Part shown: positions 28,587 through 37,504 of the stretch, piece by piece
Layout of the letters: the number at the start of each line of letters is the position of its first letter
Position numbering within the stretch: the first letter of the stretch is position 1
Origin: a virus
Virus record (IMG/VR): IMGVR_UViG_3300042392_001493
Span: 42,189 to 106,188 of that record
Direction: 5' to 3' (one strand)
Length of the DNA: 64,000 bases
Program-made: the position numbers and the translations under genes
Notes under the pieces: model-generated
What the model was told of the DNA's origin: nothing
The model's database searches: none
What the model saw: the letters and a program-made list of their open reading frames with translations, nothing else

Positions 28587-30135
28587 ATCCCGCAGAAAGA
28601 CTATTTCTGGAAATCTTACAGATATTCAAAAAAGAGTTAGATATCTAGAAACACGACCATCTGCCTCGCGTCTTGCTTCAAAAGCTGTAGCAAGTAAAAA
28701 TTTGTCTTTAAGATCTGTAGAAGAAGATATAGTTGCTGATAATGCAATTGTTAGAAGAACCATTGCAGCAAATGCAATAGGTACTACACAAATAGAGCAA
28801 GATTCAATAACAAATGCTCTTATTGCTAGTAATGCAGTTAATGCTGACTCATTTGCGCCTGGTTCGGTAGGTACCGCTGAGCTACGAGATGATTCAGTAA
28901 CTAATGACAAAATTGCCACTAATGCAGTAGATTCTCGTACTATACTCGCAGGTGCTGTAGGTAATAGTGAACTTGAAGGAAATATTCAAGATTCTAAAAT
29001 ATCTGGAATGTCTTCTTCAAAATTAATTGGACAAGTACAAGATAGCCAAATTAGTTCTCTATCTGCATCTAAAGTAAGCGGAATCCTAAGTACAGATAAT
29101 ATACCTAACTTAAACACTTCCAAAATAACTTCTGGAGTTTTTAATCTTGCAAGAATTCCATCAATTACAGCTGATAAAATTCCAGATTTAGATGCTTCTA
29201 AAATAACCACTGGTATCTTTGATGTAGCTCGTATTCCAAGTTTAGATGCTTCTGCATTTACAACTGGTACCTTTGATGCAGCTCGTATTCCAAATCTTTC
29301 TACTCAAAAACTAACGACTGGAGTTTTAGCTGTTGCTAGAATGCCTGTATTTCCAGAAGCAGAGATATCTACTAATGCTGTATCTACAGAAAAATTTGCT
29401 ACAGGAGCAGTTACTGACGCCAAAATAAGCTCATTGCGATCAGTTCGTGGTGGAATTGTTAATAGTGGATTATCTGTTGGCTTTCCTATGACTAAAACAT
29501 TAGTTACTGGGGGTGGAGGAAGTGGTTTAGTTGCTTTAGGTTTATCAGTTAGTTCTGCAGGTTTTAATGCTGCAGCAGGTAATCACGTTCACGGCCAAGG
29601 CGGTTACTCAAATATAAGTACTACTGGAGTTGCTCAGCACACTCACCCTATGTCTTTTGGTAGTCCAGCTTTCCCTACTCAATTAAGCAATGGGCAGTTT
29701 GGTGATTCTTCTGCTCATACTGGGCATACTTCAGCTAATGGAAGTCACGTCCATTTTTATTCAGTTATATCAGGTAGTAGTGGACAAAACGCCTCCACAC
29801 TAAAAGTTAAAAAAGACATATCTGACTATCAAGTTCCAGAAATAAAAAAACTTTTAAATTTACAATTAAAAAGATATAAATACAAAAACCAAGTTAGGTA
29901 TTTGCAAGAAAGCCTTCATAGAGAATGGATGTACGGATACATTGCTGAAGAGGTAGAAGATCTTGGTTTCAAAGAATTAGTTGGATATAATGAAAAGGGA
30001 GAACCTGCTTCTTTAAATTATGGTCTTTTATCAACCTTAGTCCTTGAACTAGTCAAGGTACAACAAACTGAGATAAGCTTAATCAAAGAAAAGATTAAGA
30101 GACGGAGAGAAAAATATGATAAATTATCAAGCTAG
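28570..30135 (+). CDS. Tail fiber with S74 intramolecular chaperone, copy 2
   Basis: A 521-residue paralogue of the preceding fiber. I chose the ATG at 28570, aligned with the GTG of copy 1, over a TTG six bases upstream. It overlaps copy 1 by 17 bases. The layout is the same: basic start, LDASKITTGIF-type shaft repeats, a Gly/His-rich neck (GNHVHGQGGYS, SAHTGHTSANGSHVHFYS) and an S74-type end with STLKVKKDI and WMYGYIAEEV. The shaft and the tip before the S74 domain have diverged, with an extra GGGGSGLVALGL segment. The pair may form a heteromeric fiber or offer alternative receptor specificities. Confidence 0.82.
   Translation: MATRRRSRRKTISGNLTDIQKRVRYLETRPSASRLASKAVASKNLSLRSVEEDIVADNAIVRRTIAANAIGTTQIEQDSITNALIASNAVNADSFAPGSVGTAELRDDSVTNDKIATNAVDSRTILAGAVGNSELEGNIQDSKISGMSSSKLIGQVQDSQISSLSASKVSGILSTDNIPNLNTSKITSGVFNLARIPSITADKIPDLDASKITTGIFDVARIPSLDASAFTTGTFDAARIPNLSTQKLTTGVLAVARMPVFPEAEISTNAVSTEKFATGAVTDAKISSLRSVRGGIVNSGLSVGFPMTKTLVTGGGGSGLVALGLSVSSAGFNAAAGNHVHGQGGYSNISTTGVAQHTHPMSFGSPAFPTQLSNGQFGDSSAHTGHTSANGSHVHFYSVISGSSGQNASTLKVKKDISDYQVPEIKKLLNLQLKRYKYKNQVRYLQESLHREWMYGYIAEEVEDLGFKELVGYNEKGEPASLNYGLLSTLVLELVKVQQTEISLIKEKIKRRREKYDKLSS
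28571..28664 (+). repeat. 94-bp direct repeat, right copy
   Basis: Identical to 27088-27181. The stop codon of the first fiber gene (TAG ending at 28586) falls within this copy, so the duplication junction lies at the very end of copy 1. Confidence 0.95.
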
Positions 30136-30538
30136 CTATGAAGTAGGTTCACGACCTGCTATTAAAAAAATTTTTACTGCATCTTCTGGTGAAGAATTTA
30201 GTATGGGCATAAACTTTGAAAACACCGAAGATAAAGAAGCCGTTTCAGCAGAATTAATATATGCACATATGAACAATTGCATACAATATATTCAAGATAA
30301 ATCTGAAACATTAAGACTTATTGCATTAGATGAACCTGTAGGTTCTGAAGCTTGGCCAGCTATCGGTTGGTTTGAACTTTTATGGGCAAACAATGAAATT
30401 AATCTTTGGTGGAACTATATTTATTTTAAAAATGAACAACCAAATGCAACTATGGAAATATCTGAAGGTCATTCCCATGGTGAAGATTCAGATCATACTC
30501 ACGATCCTGAAACAGGGGAAGAAGTCCCTAATGCATGA
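30116..30538 (+). CDS. Hypothetical tail-region protein with His/Asp-rich end
   Basis: A 140-residue protein overlapping the second fiber by 20 bases. It is aromatic-rich in the middle (WPAIGWFELLWANNEINLWW). The C-terminal 30 residues alternate His, Asp and Glu (EGHSHGEDSDHTHDPETGEE), suggesting metal binding or an electrostatic tail. I recognise no family. Its place right after the fibers suggests a fiber assembly factor or a tip protein, by context only. Confidence 0.6.
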   Translation: MINYQASYEVGSRPAIKKIFTASSGEEFSMGINFENTEDKEAVSAELIYAHMNNCIQYIQDKSETLRLIALDEPVGSEAWPAIGWFELLWANNEINLWWNYIYFKNEQPNATMEISEGHSHGEDSDHTHDPETGEEVPNA

Positions 30539-31001
30539 GGTTAAAGATGGCTCAAGAACTCTTCAGTTTAACGGGCGTTTGCTAGGGGAGTCAACCTCGT
30601 GGCGCCGTGGCTCGACACGCTGGATCGAGTTCAAGCTTTACAAAACTGAAAATGGGTCCTATATTCTTTCTCGTATAGGTGTCTCTACAGTCTTTCATTC
30701 ACCCACCTGTTCTTTAGTTAAGCGTTATGGTTTAAAGGAAGGAATTGTTGATGATCTAAGAGACGATGCTATTCCTTGTGAGGAGTGCAATCCTAGCTTT
30801 GATATGCCTATTATATTTCCAGAAACAGATAGAAATTGGGCCCAAGTAAGCGAAGACCCAGAACCAGTATTAGATGCACTTTACAAATACGACTCTGGTG
30901 GTGCAAGATACCTTACTAACGTTGCACAAAGGTTGCTTGAAAGAGCAGCCCTGAATGATGAAAAAATAGATTCTATCTATAGAATCGAGATGATCCCTTA
31001 A
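30531..31001 (+). CDS. Small protein with Ada-like zinc-binding pattern
   Basis: A 156-residue protein. The ATG at 30531 overlaps the previous stop by 8 bases, and I preferred it to an in-frame ATG at 30372 deep inside that gene. Residues about 57-90 (VFHSPTCSLVKRYG, then DAIPCEECNPSF) match the layout of Ada-type metal-binding folds: His-x3-Cys, a helix, then P-C-x2-C-x-P. In Ada proteins this fold binds zinc and contacts DNA phosphates. I infer a zinc-stabilised DNA-binding or structural protein. No alkyltransferase domain is present. It lies 15 bases upstream of the DNA polymerase gene and is probably co-expressed with it. Confidence 0.6.
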   Translation: MHEVKDGSRTLQFNGRLLGESTSWRRGSTRWIEFKLYKTENGSYILSRIGVSTVFHSPTCSLVKRYGLKEGIVDDLRDDAIPCEECNPSFDMPIIFPETDRNWAQVSEDPEPVLDALYKYDSGGARYLTNVAQRLLERAALNDEKIDSIYRIEMIP

Positions 31002-31015
31002 GAAGTTAGGAACAA

Positions 31016-32854
31016 ATGAGCGACAACCAAGTGACGAACGGACTGGGAAACGTAAAACTGCACCTTGTAGATTCTGCAGAAAAAGCGCAGCAATTTATCT
31101 CATGGTTAAGTGAAAAAAGACCACACAACGCAATTGCAATTGACACTGAAACAGGTGAATTGCCTGGCGGTAAAAGAGAGCATGCATTGTCTCCTTGGCA
31201 TGGAAAATTACGCCTTGTTCAAGTAGGAGACGGTATGACTGGCTGGTCTATTCCTTGGGATGAGTGGGGCGGTGTTTTCTATGAAGCAATGAGTAAATTT
31301 GATGGACCTGTTGTTTGTCACAACATTGCATTTGAAGCCCGTTGGTTTGATATTCAATCTCGATGGAAGATTCCATGGGAGCGTGCTCATGACACGATGA
31401 TTATGGCTCACATTATTAATCCTTTAGGTTCTGGTGCGCTAAAGCCTCTCTCTGCTCTTTATGTAGATGGAAAGGCTGTTGCAATGCAAGAAAGTCTTGA
31501 CCAAGGACTAATTGAGAATGGTTGGACTTGGGGAACTGTTCCAACTAACTACGAGCCTTACTGGGTCTACGGTGCTCTAGATACAGTTTTGACAATGCGT
31601 CTTTGGGAACAGTTCTACCAGAAGTGTGGTCCACAAGGACCATACAATCGTGCTTACGAGCTAGAGATGGCAACACGCAAAATTGTTACTCGTATGGAGC
31701 TAAATGGTGCTCGCATTGATTTAAATTACTCTAAAAAGAAATTTGATGAACTTATTCAATATTCAGATTCCGTAAAAAATTGGGCATCAAGTACATACAA
31801 TGGAGTAAGCATTACAAGTAACATTCAACTAGTTCGTCTACTTGAAGGTCTTGGCGCAGATATTACAGAAACAACTCCATCTGGAGCTAAATCTGCTAGC
31901 AAAGACCAGCTTCAGCTTTTAATGATTAATGGCAACAGCGATGTTAAAAACCTTGCAGAAAATGTTCTTAAGCAACGCAAGGCTGACAAACTGGCTAACA
32001 CCTACTTTTCTAACTTTATGGAAAAGTCTATTGATGGCATAGTTCATCCTTCTGTAAAAACATTAGGCGCTCGCACATCTCGTATGTCTATTACAGATCC
32101 AGCCTTACAGACTCTTCCTAAAGGAGATGACACTGTTCGCACAGCTTTTATTCCTAGAGAAGAAGGCAATGTAATTATTACCTCTGACTTAGATCAAGTT
32201 GAGTTTCGTATGTTTGCATCTTTATCTGAAGATGAAAATCTTATTTCGCTATTTCACAAAGCAGATGCAACTGGTTCTGATCCGTTTACTGAAATTGGTC
32301 GTCAGGTTTATCAAGAACCAGATATGCAAAAGTCAGATAAGCGTCGTAACCTAATCAAGGGTGTTGTTTATGGACGACTCTATGGAGCAGGTGTTGCTAA
32401 GCAAGCTCTTACTGCTGGAGTTCCAGAGGCGCAAATGCGTTCTGTCTCTGATTCATTTGATGCTAATTATCCAGGTATGGCAGTTTTTCAAAGACAAATT
32501 GATAACATAGGACAAACTAGACTTCGCAATGAGGGTCAAGGATATGTCCATACTTGGACTGGTCGTCGCATTCCTTGCGATGAAGACCGCACTTACACTC
32601 TTGTTAACTATTTAATCCAAGGTGGAGCAGCAGAAGTTTTTAAATCTAATCTTGTAAAACTTGATCAAGCAGATTTAACAGATCATCTAATTGTTCCAGT
32701 ACACGATGAAATTGTTCTTGAAGCTCCACGCAAGGATGCTGAAGAGATTAAGCATTTAGTTCGTCAATGTATGACTACAACTGAAGGATGGGCAGTTCCA
32801 TTAACAGCAGATGTTGACGGTCCACTAGAAAACTGGGGGCAAAAGTACCGATGA
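31016..32854 (+). CDS. polA: DNA polymerase I (family A) with 3'-5' exonuclease
   Basis: A 612-residue replicative family A polymerase. The N-terminal proofreading domain has AIDTETGELPGG near 42 and VVCHNIAFEARWFD near 98. The polymerase domain has motif A SDLDQVEFRMFASL near 391, the O-helix RRNLIKGVVYGRLYG near 443-457 and motif C VPVHDEIV near 560. No 5'-3' exonuclease domain is present, as is usual in phages. Tyr452, four residues after the O-helix lysine, corresponds to E. coli Pol I Phe762. Viral ecology studies associate tyrosine there with virulent phages. The gene starts the DNA metabolism block and overlaps the RuvC-like gene by four bases. Confidence 0.93.
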   Translation: MSDNQVTNGLGNVKLHLVDSAEKAQQFISWLSEKRPHNAIAIDTETGELPGGKREHALSPWHGKLRLVQVGDGMTGWSIPWDEWGGVFYEAMSKFDGPVVCHNIAFEARWFDIQSRWKIPWERAHDTMIMAHIINPLGSGALKPLSALYVDGKAVAMQESLDQGLIENGWTWGTVPTNYEPYWVYGALDTVLTMRLWEQFYQKCGPQGPYNRAYELEMATRKIVTRMELNGARIDLNYSKKKFDELIQYSDSVKNWASSTYNGVSITSNIQLVRLLEGLGADITETTPSGAKSASKDQLQLLMINGNSDVKNLAENVLKQRKADKLANTYFSNFMEKSIDGIVHPSVKTLGARTSRMSITDPALQTLPKGDDTVRTAFIPREEGNVIITSDLDQVEFRMFASLSEDENLISLFHKADATGSDPFTEIGRQVYQEPDMQKSDKRRNLIKGVVYGRLYGAGVAKQALTAGVPEAQMRSVSDSFDANYPGMAVFQRQIDNIGQTRLRNEGQGYVHTWTGRRIPCDEDRTYTLVNYLIQGGAAEVFKSNLVKLDQADLTDHLIVPVHDEIVLEAPRKDAEEIKHLVRQCMTTTEGWAVPLTADVDGPLENWGQKYR

Positions 32855-33315
32855 AACATGTATTAGCAGTAGATCCAGGCAAAGCAAGCGGAATTATTTT
32901 TATGTCTTTAGCTGGACCTGAAGAAACTCCAACAATTATTTATTCTAGTGAATCTCAGCCTGAAGAGTATGGACTGGCATTAAATACATTTATGAATGGT
33001 TGGAACCTTTTTGACGACTTTACTGTTGTCTGTGAAAGATTTACCATCAATGCTCAAACTGTTCGTAATTCTCAAGCGCCCTACAGCCTTGAACAAATAG
33101 GGGTTTTAAAACATATTTGTAGAGAACACGGATATAACCCAGAAAAGATTGCTATGCAGTCCCCAGCAGATGCCAAAGCAATGTTTCCTAACGAAGCCCT
33201 CAAAAAAGTAGGGACTTGGTACGTTGGGGGAGAAGGGCATGCAAATGATGCAATACGACACGCTTTACTTAGGCTGGTTAAAACTGGCTGGAAACCAAGA
33301 GTTCTGCTAGACTAA
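32851..33315 (+). CDS. RuvC-like Holliday junction resolvase
   Basis: A 154-residue RNase H-fold nuclease. It has the N-terminal AVDPGKASGI with the first catalytic Asp, VVCERFTIN with a catalytic Glu, and the C-terminal HANDAIRHALLRL with the last Asp pair, in RuvC order. The length is close to that of RuvC (about 170). It should cut branched DNA during recombination-dependent replication or before packaging. The ATG overlaps the polymerase stop (ATGA), so the two are coupled. Confidence 0.78.
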   Translation: MKHVLAVDPGKASGIIFMSLAGPEETPTIIYSSESQPEEYGLALNTFMNGWNLFDDFTVVCERFTINAQTVRNSQAPYSLEQIGVLKHICREHGYNPEKIAMQSPADAKAMFPNEALKKVGTWYVGGEGHANDAIRHALLRLVKTGWKPRVLLD

Positions 33316-33316
33316 T

Positions 33317-33359
33317 ATGCGGTAAGATAAACATCTTCAAAAAAGTTTTAGAACCGCAT
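33317..33359 (+). other. Inverted repeat between resolvase and helicase genes
   Basis: ATGCGGT 33317-33323 pairs with ACCGCAT 33353-33359. Inside, AAGAT 33324-33328 pairs with ATCTT 33333-33337. The rest of the 74-base gap holds CATAAT and the ribosome site AGGGAAAAGAGGG. It may be an operator or a weak attenuator. No U-tract follows the outer stem. Confidence 0.4.
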
Positions 33360-33389
33360 GTGACATAATGACAGGGAAAAGAGGGTAAG

Positions 33390-35192
33390 TTGTCTGTAAT
33401 AGCCGAAGTGGATGCCGATAAAAAGCACATCCTTCTAACTACCGACTGGCGCTATAAAGAGCTCTGTAAGAGCCTTCCAGGGGCTTCCTGGAGCCCTAAG
33501 GACCAAGTCTGGAGAGCTCCACTTAGTTGGACTACTTGTCTTGCTTTACGCTCTACATTTAGAGATGGATTGACTATTGGTCCTAACCTTACTGAGTGGG
33601 CTACTAATGAGTTAAACACCCGTATTACCCCCTCAAACGCCCTCAGAGAGCTTGAAAGCGCCGACGGGGACGAAGATCTATTTCCTCATCAAAGAGCAGG
33701 GGTTCAGTTCCTTAAAACGGCTCGTAGGGCTCTATTGGCAGATGAGCCGGGCTTAGGAAAAACCGCTCAAGCCATTCGTGCTCTTAAGGCTTTACAAGAG
33801 TCTGGAGAAGACGTATTTCCAGCCCTAATTGTTTGCCCTAACACTCTTAAAAAGAACTGGGCTAGAGAGTTTGCTAGATGGTGGCCCGGAGGAGTTAAGA
33901 CTCAAGTAATTAAGGGAAGCTCGGCTCAACGTAAAAAACAATTTGATTCAGATGCAGATGTTTATATTATTAATTGGGAATCTTTACGCTCTCACTCAAG
34001 GCTTTCTGGATACGGCTCTATTGCTCTAGTTCACTGCAAAGCTTGTGGCGGTCTTAATGAGGCTGTCACCGAAACTCGTTGCGAAGTGCATCCAAGAGAG
34101 TTAAATGCAATTGATTTTAAGGCTGTAGTTGCCGATGAAATTCATAGATCTAAAGATCCTAAATCAAAACAAAGTCGTGCTTTGTGGTCCGCAACAGGTG
34201 ATGCTGAAATTCGTTTTGCTTTAACTGGTACTCCAATTGCTAACAATGTTGTAGACCTTTGGTCTATTCTTCACTGGCTATCACCTAAAGATTGGCCATC
34301 TAAGACAAAATGGATTGATCGAATGATTGACATAATGCTCAATGCTTTTGGTGGAATGATGGTTATTGGCGTTAAACCAATGATGCAAGACGAATTTTAT
34401 AAATCTGTAAACCCTGTTATGCGTCGTATGCTTAAAAAGGTTGTGCTTCCACATTTACCTCCAGTTATAAATGAACGCAGAGATGTAGAAATGTCTCCTA
34501 AGCAAAGAAAAGCTTATGAGCAGATGCGTGACACAATGATTGCTGAGCTTGAGTCTGGTGATGCGCTAACCGCTCCAAGTATTTTAACTCAAACAACTCG
34601 ATTGCTACAGTTTGCCAGTTCTTACGCCGATATGGTTGTTGATGAATCAAGTGGTGAGTTGAAAACGGTTTTGACAGAACCTTCCTGTAAAGTCGATTCA
34701 CTGATGGATGACATCAGCAATGGGGACTTTGGAGATGACTCAGTTGCAGTTTGCGCCGTATCTAGACAGCTTATTGAAATTTTAAGTGCTGCCATGACAA
34801 AGGCAAAAATCCCTCACGGACTTATTACTGGTGCTCAAAATGAAGATGAGCGTCAAAAGGCAGTAGATGATTTTCAAGAAGGTCGTATTAAGTGGATTCT
34901 GTTTACGGCACAGGCTGGTGGAGTAGGTATTACCTTGACTGCAGCCCGACGTTTAGTTATGCTTCAACGACCTTGGTCACTAGTTGACCATAAACAAGCA
35001 CTAGATCGTGTGCATCGTATTGGAAGTGAAATTCACGACTCAATATTTATTATGGATTATGTAACAGAAGGAACAATTGAAGAAAGAGTTTTACAAGTAC
35101 TAGAGACAAAATCAGATAACTTCGAACAAATCGTTCGAGACAAAGATCAACTAATGAAGTTGCTCAAGGATGATAAGGCAGGGGCGCTATGA
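33390..35192 (+). CDS. SNF2-family DNA helicase/translocase
   Basis: A 600-residue SF2 protein with a TTG start placed just after GAGGG. Residues 1-80 are a HARP-like module (LPGASWSPKDQVWRAPL). The helicase core follows: LFPHQRAGVQFL near 93, Walker A DEPGLGKT near 118, DEIHRSKD near 248, FALTGTPIANNV near 279, TAQAGGVGITLT near 509 and QALDRVHRIG near 537. A CxxC pair with a further Cys (CKACGG, RCEVH) around 216-236 suggests a zinc knuckle insert. SNF2 proteins of this SMARCAL1-like layout remodel forks or anneal strands. It is coupled to the nuclease gene by overlap. Confidence 0.88.
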   Translation: MSVIAEVDADKKHILLTTDWRYKELCKSLPGASWSPKDQVWRAPLSWTTCLALRSTFRDGLTIGPNLTEWATNELNTRITPSNALRELESADGDEDLFPHQRAGVQFLKTARRALLADEPGLGKTAQAIRALKALQESGEDVFPALIVCPNTLKKNWAREFARWWPGGVKTQVIKGSSAQRKKQFDSDADVYIINWESLRSHSRLSGYGSIALVHCKACGGLNEAVTETRCEVHPRELNAIDFKAVVADEIHRSKDPKSKQSRALWSATGDAEIRFALTGTPIANNVVDLWSILHWLSPKDWPSKTKWIDRMIDIMLNAFGGMMVIGVKPMMQDEFYKSVNPVMRRMLKKVVLPHLPPVINERRDVEMSPKQRKAYEQMRDTMIAELESGDALTAPSILTQTTRLLQFASSYADMVVDESSGELKTVLTEPSCKVDSLMDDISNGDFGDDSVAVCAVSRQLIEILSAAMTKAKIPHGLITGAQNEDERQKAVDDFQEGRIKWILFTAQAGGVGITLTAARRLVMLQRPWSLVDHKQALDRVHRIGSEIHDSIFIMDYVTEGTIEERVLQVLETKSDNFEQIVRDKDQLMKLLKDDKAGAL

Positions 35193-36118
35193 GCGATGTA
35201 GTAAGACTTTCAAATTCTGAACTACAAACATTTAAAGATTGTCGCCGTAAATGGTGGCTTGCGTATTACCGCCGTTTGCAACCAAAGTACAGAGATATGA
35301 CTGGCGCATTAGCTTTTGGTAGTCGTATCCACGCAGCACTCGATGCTCACTACGCTCAAGGTCTTCCACTTATTCAAGCACACGCAGACTTAGTTGAGAC
35401 AGATCGTCAACTACTTCTTGTTGATTTTCAAGACACTTATCAATTAGAGCAAGAAGCAGAGATGGGTCGCATCATGCTTGAAGGCTATGAGCAGTGGGTT
35501 GAAGAAAATGGAATTGATGCAGAACTTGAAATGATTTCTACAGAAGAAACAATTATTGCTCCACTGTTTAATGGAGAAGTTGAGCTACAGGGAAAGCTTG
35601 ATATGCGAGTTCGTCGCAAAGGCGATGGTGTTCGTATGTTTCGTGACTTTAAAACAGTAGGTGGCTCTCTTAGTGACTTTGCAAACTTAGCTCATATGAA
35701 TGAGCAAGTAATGACATATATGCTTCTTGAATCAACTAAGGCTGATGAGGCAGAGCGTTCTGAAGGTGGCATTTTTACAATGCTAAAGAAAGTAAAGCGC
35801 ACAGCAAATGCTCGTCCACCTTTCTACGATCAAGTAGAAATTCGCCATAACATTTTTACAATGCGTTCTTTTTGGAATCGAATCCACGGAACCATCGCTG
35901 ATCTTATGAATGTTCGTAAAGCTCTTGATACAGGAGCAGAACATACATATGTTGCATATCCACGACCAACTCGTGATTGCAAATGGAAATGCCAATTCTT
36001 CGCTATTTGCCCAATGTTTGACGACGGAAGCGCCGCCGAACAAGCAATTAGCGATGCATATGAGGTCGCAGACCCATATGCTTATTACGATACAACTGAC
36101 AAAAAAGGAAGCGAGTGA
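35189..36118 (+). CDS. Cas4/RecB-like PD-(D/E)XK nuclease
   Basis: A 309-residue nuclease. It has SNSELQTFKDCRRKWW at the N-terminus, a conserved FGSRIHAALDAHY, the catalytic stretch LQGKLDMRV then FRDFKTVGG (Asp ... Asp-x-Lys), and DCKWKCQFFAIC near 263-274. Cys18 plus the three C-terminal cysteines match the four ligands of the iron-sulfur cluster in Cas4 and AddB-type nucleases. It probably processes DNA ends to single strands for the Sak4-like protein encoded next. There are no CRISPR genes nearby, so it is a phage recombination nuclease, not an adaptation protein. Confidence 0.82.
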   Translation: MSDVVRLSNSELQTFKDCRRKWWLAYYRRLQPKYRDMTGALAFGSRIHAALDAHYAQGLPLIQAHADLVETDRQLLLVDFQDTYQLEQEAEMGRIMLEGYEQWVEENGIDAELEMISTEETIIAPLFNGEVELQGKLDMRVRRKGDGVRMFRDFKTVGGSLSDFANLAHMNEQVMTYMLLESTKADEAERSEGGIFTMLKKVKRTANARPPFYDQVEIRHNIFTMRSFWNRIHGTIADLMNVRKALDTGAEHTYVAYPRPTRDCKWKCQFFAICPMFDDGSAAEQAISDAYEVADPYAYYDTTDKKGSE

Positions 36119-36120
36119 CG

Positions 36121-36903
36121 ATGAGCGAAATTCAACGCTCTCTTACTGTAATGGTGTATGGAGAGAGCAAGGTTGGTAAATCAAGTCTTGCTGTTACCGC
36201 ACCTTACCCACGACTCATGCTTGACGTAGAAGGCGGTCACAGATTTTTGCCTATCGTCGTCAAGTATTGGGACCCACTGCGTGAGGAACCACCTCTAGCA
36301 GATGGAACATGGGACACTGTTGTAGTCACAGTTCGTGATTACGATACTGTTCTAAAAACATACCAATGGCTTCAACTTGGTAAGCATCATTTCAAGAGTC
36401 TTATTATTGACTCTGTATCTGAGCTTCAAGTGAAGTGCTTGGAAAACATTGCTGGTGTTAATCAAATGACACAGCAGCAATGGGGAGAGTTGCTTCGTCA
36501 TATGGGCGGTCTTTTACGAGACCTCCGTGACTTAACAATGCATCCATCAAATCCGTTAGAAGCGGTTGTATTGACTGCAATGGCTCGTCTTGATAAAGAT
36601 GGTCGTTATCGTCCATACCTACAAGGTCAGCTTGCAATTCAAGCTCCTTACTTCTACGACATTCTGGGAGCGATTACCGTTGAAGAACGTCATAACCCAG
36701 ATCCAACTCAACTTCCATACAAAGTTCGTCGTATGTATGTTGAACGCACTAATCAATACGAAGCTGGCGAGCGTGTCCAAGGACGCCTTGGCAAAGTCGT
36801 AGAACAAGAAAACATGTCAATTGAAAAAATGCTAGACATTGTTTTTGGACCAAAACAAGCAGCGGCAGCTGAAACAACTACAAAGGAAGAAGGCACTCAG
36901 TGA
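36121..36903 (+). CDS. Sak4-type RecA-like ATPase (single-strand annealing)
   Basis: A 260-residue protein with Walker A YGESKVGKSSLA near 14, an acidic LMLDVEGGH segment, Walker B SLIIDSVSEL near 99 and a basic end rich in Gln/Ala. This is the Sak4 (AAA_24) pattern of phage RecA-like proteins that promote strand annealing with a cognate SSB. The ATG at 36121 is 11 bases after an AAGGAAG motif. A GTG at 36115 overlapping the previous stop is an alternative. It is coupled to the ssDNA-binding candidate downstream. Confidence 0.8.
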   Translation: MSEIQRSLTVMVYGESKVGKSSLAVTAPYPRLMLDVEGGHRFLPIVVKYWDPLREEPPLADGTWDTVVVTVRDYDTVLKTYQWLQLGKHHFKSLIIDSVSELQVKCLENIAGVNQMTQQQWGELLRHMGGLLRDLRDLTMHPSNPLEAVVLTAMARLDKDGRYRPYLQGQLAIQAPYFYDILGAITVEERHNPDPTQLPYKVRRMYVERTNQYEAGERVQGRLGKVVEQENMSIEKMLDIVFGPKQAAAAETTTKEEGTQ

Positions 36904-37433
36904 GTTCACGCAATTGGGCAGACCTCATTAAAGACGCTGGTGATTCGGGTAATTACGAACCTCTACCAGACGGCGACTACGATCTCGTAGTCGTGGAAGC
37001 CACTGCGACAACATCGCAATCTGGCAAAACCATGTTCAAAGTAAAGGCGCAGGTTGAGGGCGGAGCCCATAACAAGCGTCTTGTATGGGACAACTTAGTT
37101 GTCTCACCAGATTCTCCAGCAGCGCTGGGAATCTTGTTTAAGAAGTTCCACGCCATGGGAATTGGTCGTGGCTACTTCGACAACAACCCAACAAATGCTC
37201 AAATCGAAGCTGCAATTCTAGGTCGACGATTCCGTGCACAGATTGGTAGTCGTCTTTATAACGGCGCTAAGAAGAACGAAATCAAGAACTATTATCCAAG
37301 TGCACAGACAGTTGCTGCAATGAATGGCGAGACAGCCGCTCCAGCACCTGTTGCATCTGCTCCAGCTCCTGCTCCAGCGCCAGCTCCTGCTGCCGCTCCA
37401 GCACCTGCTGCAGCTCCAGTCTCACCGTTCTAA
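36900..37433 (+). CDS. ssDNA-binding-like protein (DUF669-like)
   Basis: A 177-residue protein whose GTG start overlaps the Sak4-like stop (GTGA). The core (YEPLPDGDYDLVVVEA, SGKTMFKVKAQVEGG, NKRLVWDNLVVSPDSP) resembles DUF669-type proteins, which accompany phage annealases and are thought to bind ssDNA. The C-terminal 35 residues are almost only Ala and Pro and end in PVSPF. This recalls the flexible tail and terminal Pro-Phe of SSB, though the acidic residues are missing. It is the last gene before a strong terminator hairpin. Confidence 0.7.
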   Translation: MSSRNWADLIKDAGDSGNYEPLPDGDYDLVVVEATATTSQSGKTMFKVKAQVEGGAHNKRLVWDNLVVSPDSPAALGILFKKFHAMGIGRGYFDNNPTNAQIEAAILGRRFRAQIGSRLYNGAKKNEIKNYYPSAQTVAAMNGETAAPAPVASAPAPAPAPAPAAAPAPAAAPVSPF

Positions 37434-37448
37434 GCTGGTTTTGCTAGG

Positions 37449-37479
37449 TTGCTACCCAACGGTTTTTGTTGGGTAGCAA
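37449..37479 (+). terminator. Rho-independent-type terminator
   Basis: A perfect 12-bp stem (TTGCTACCCAAC 37449-37460 with GTTGGGTAGCAA 37468-37479) around a 7-base loop GGTTTTT, starting 15 bases after the SSB-like stop. The downstream tract (TTTAGTAAT) is only partly U. It is the cleanest terminator-like structure in the window and marks the end of the recombination operon. Confidence 0.8.
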
Positions 37480-37504
37480 TTTAGTAATCCAAGATAAGGA
37501 AATT

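Noticed and set aside
35189-36118. Cas4-like nuclease as part of a CRISPR system
   Set aside because: No Cas1, Cas2, effector or array was found. The neighbours are phage recombination genes, so it is read as a RecB-like phage nuclease.
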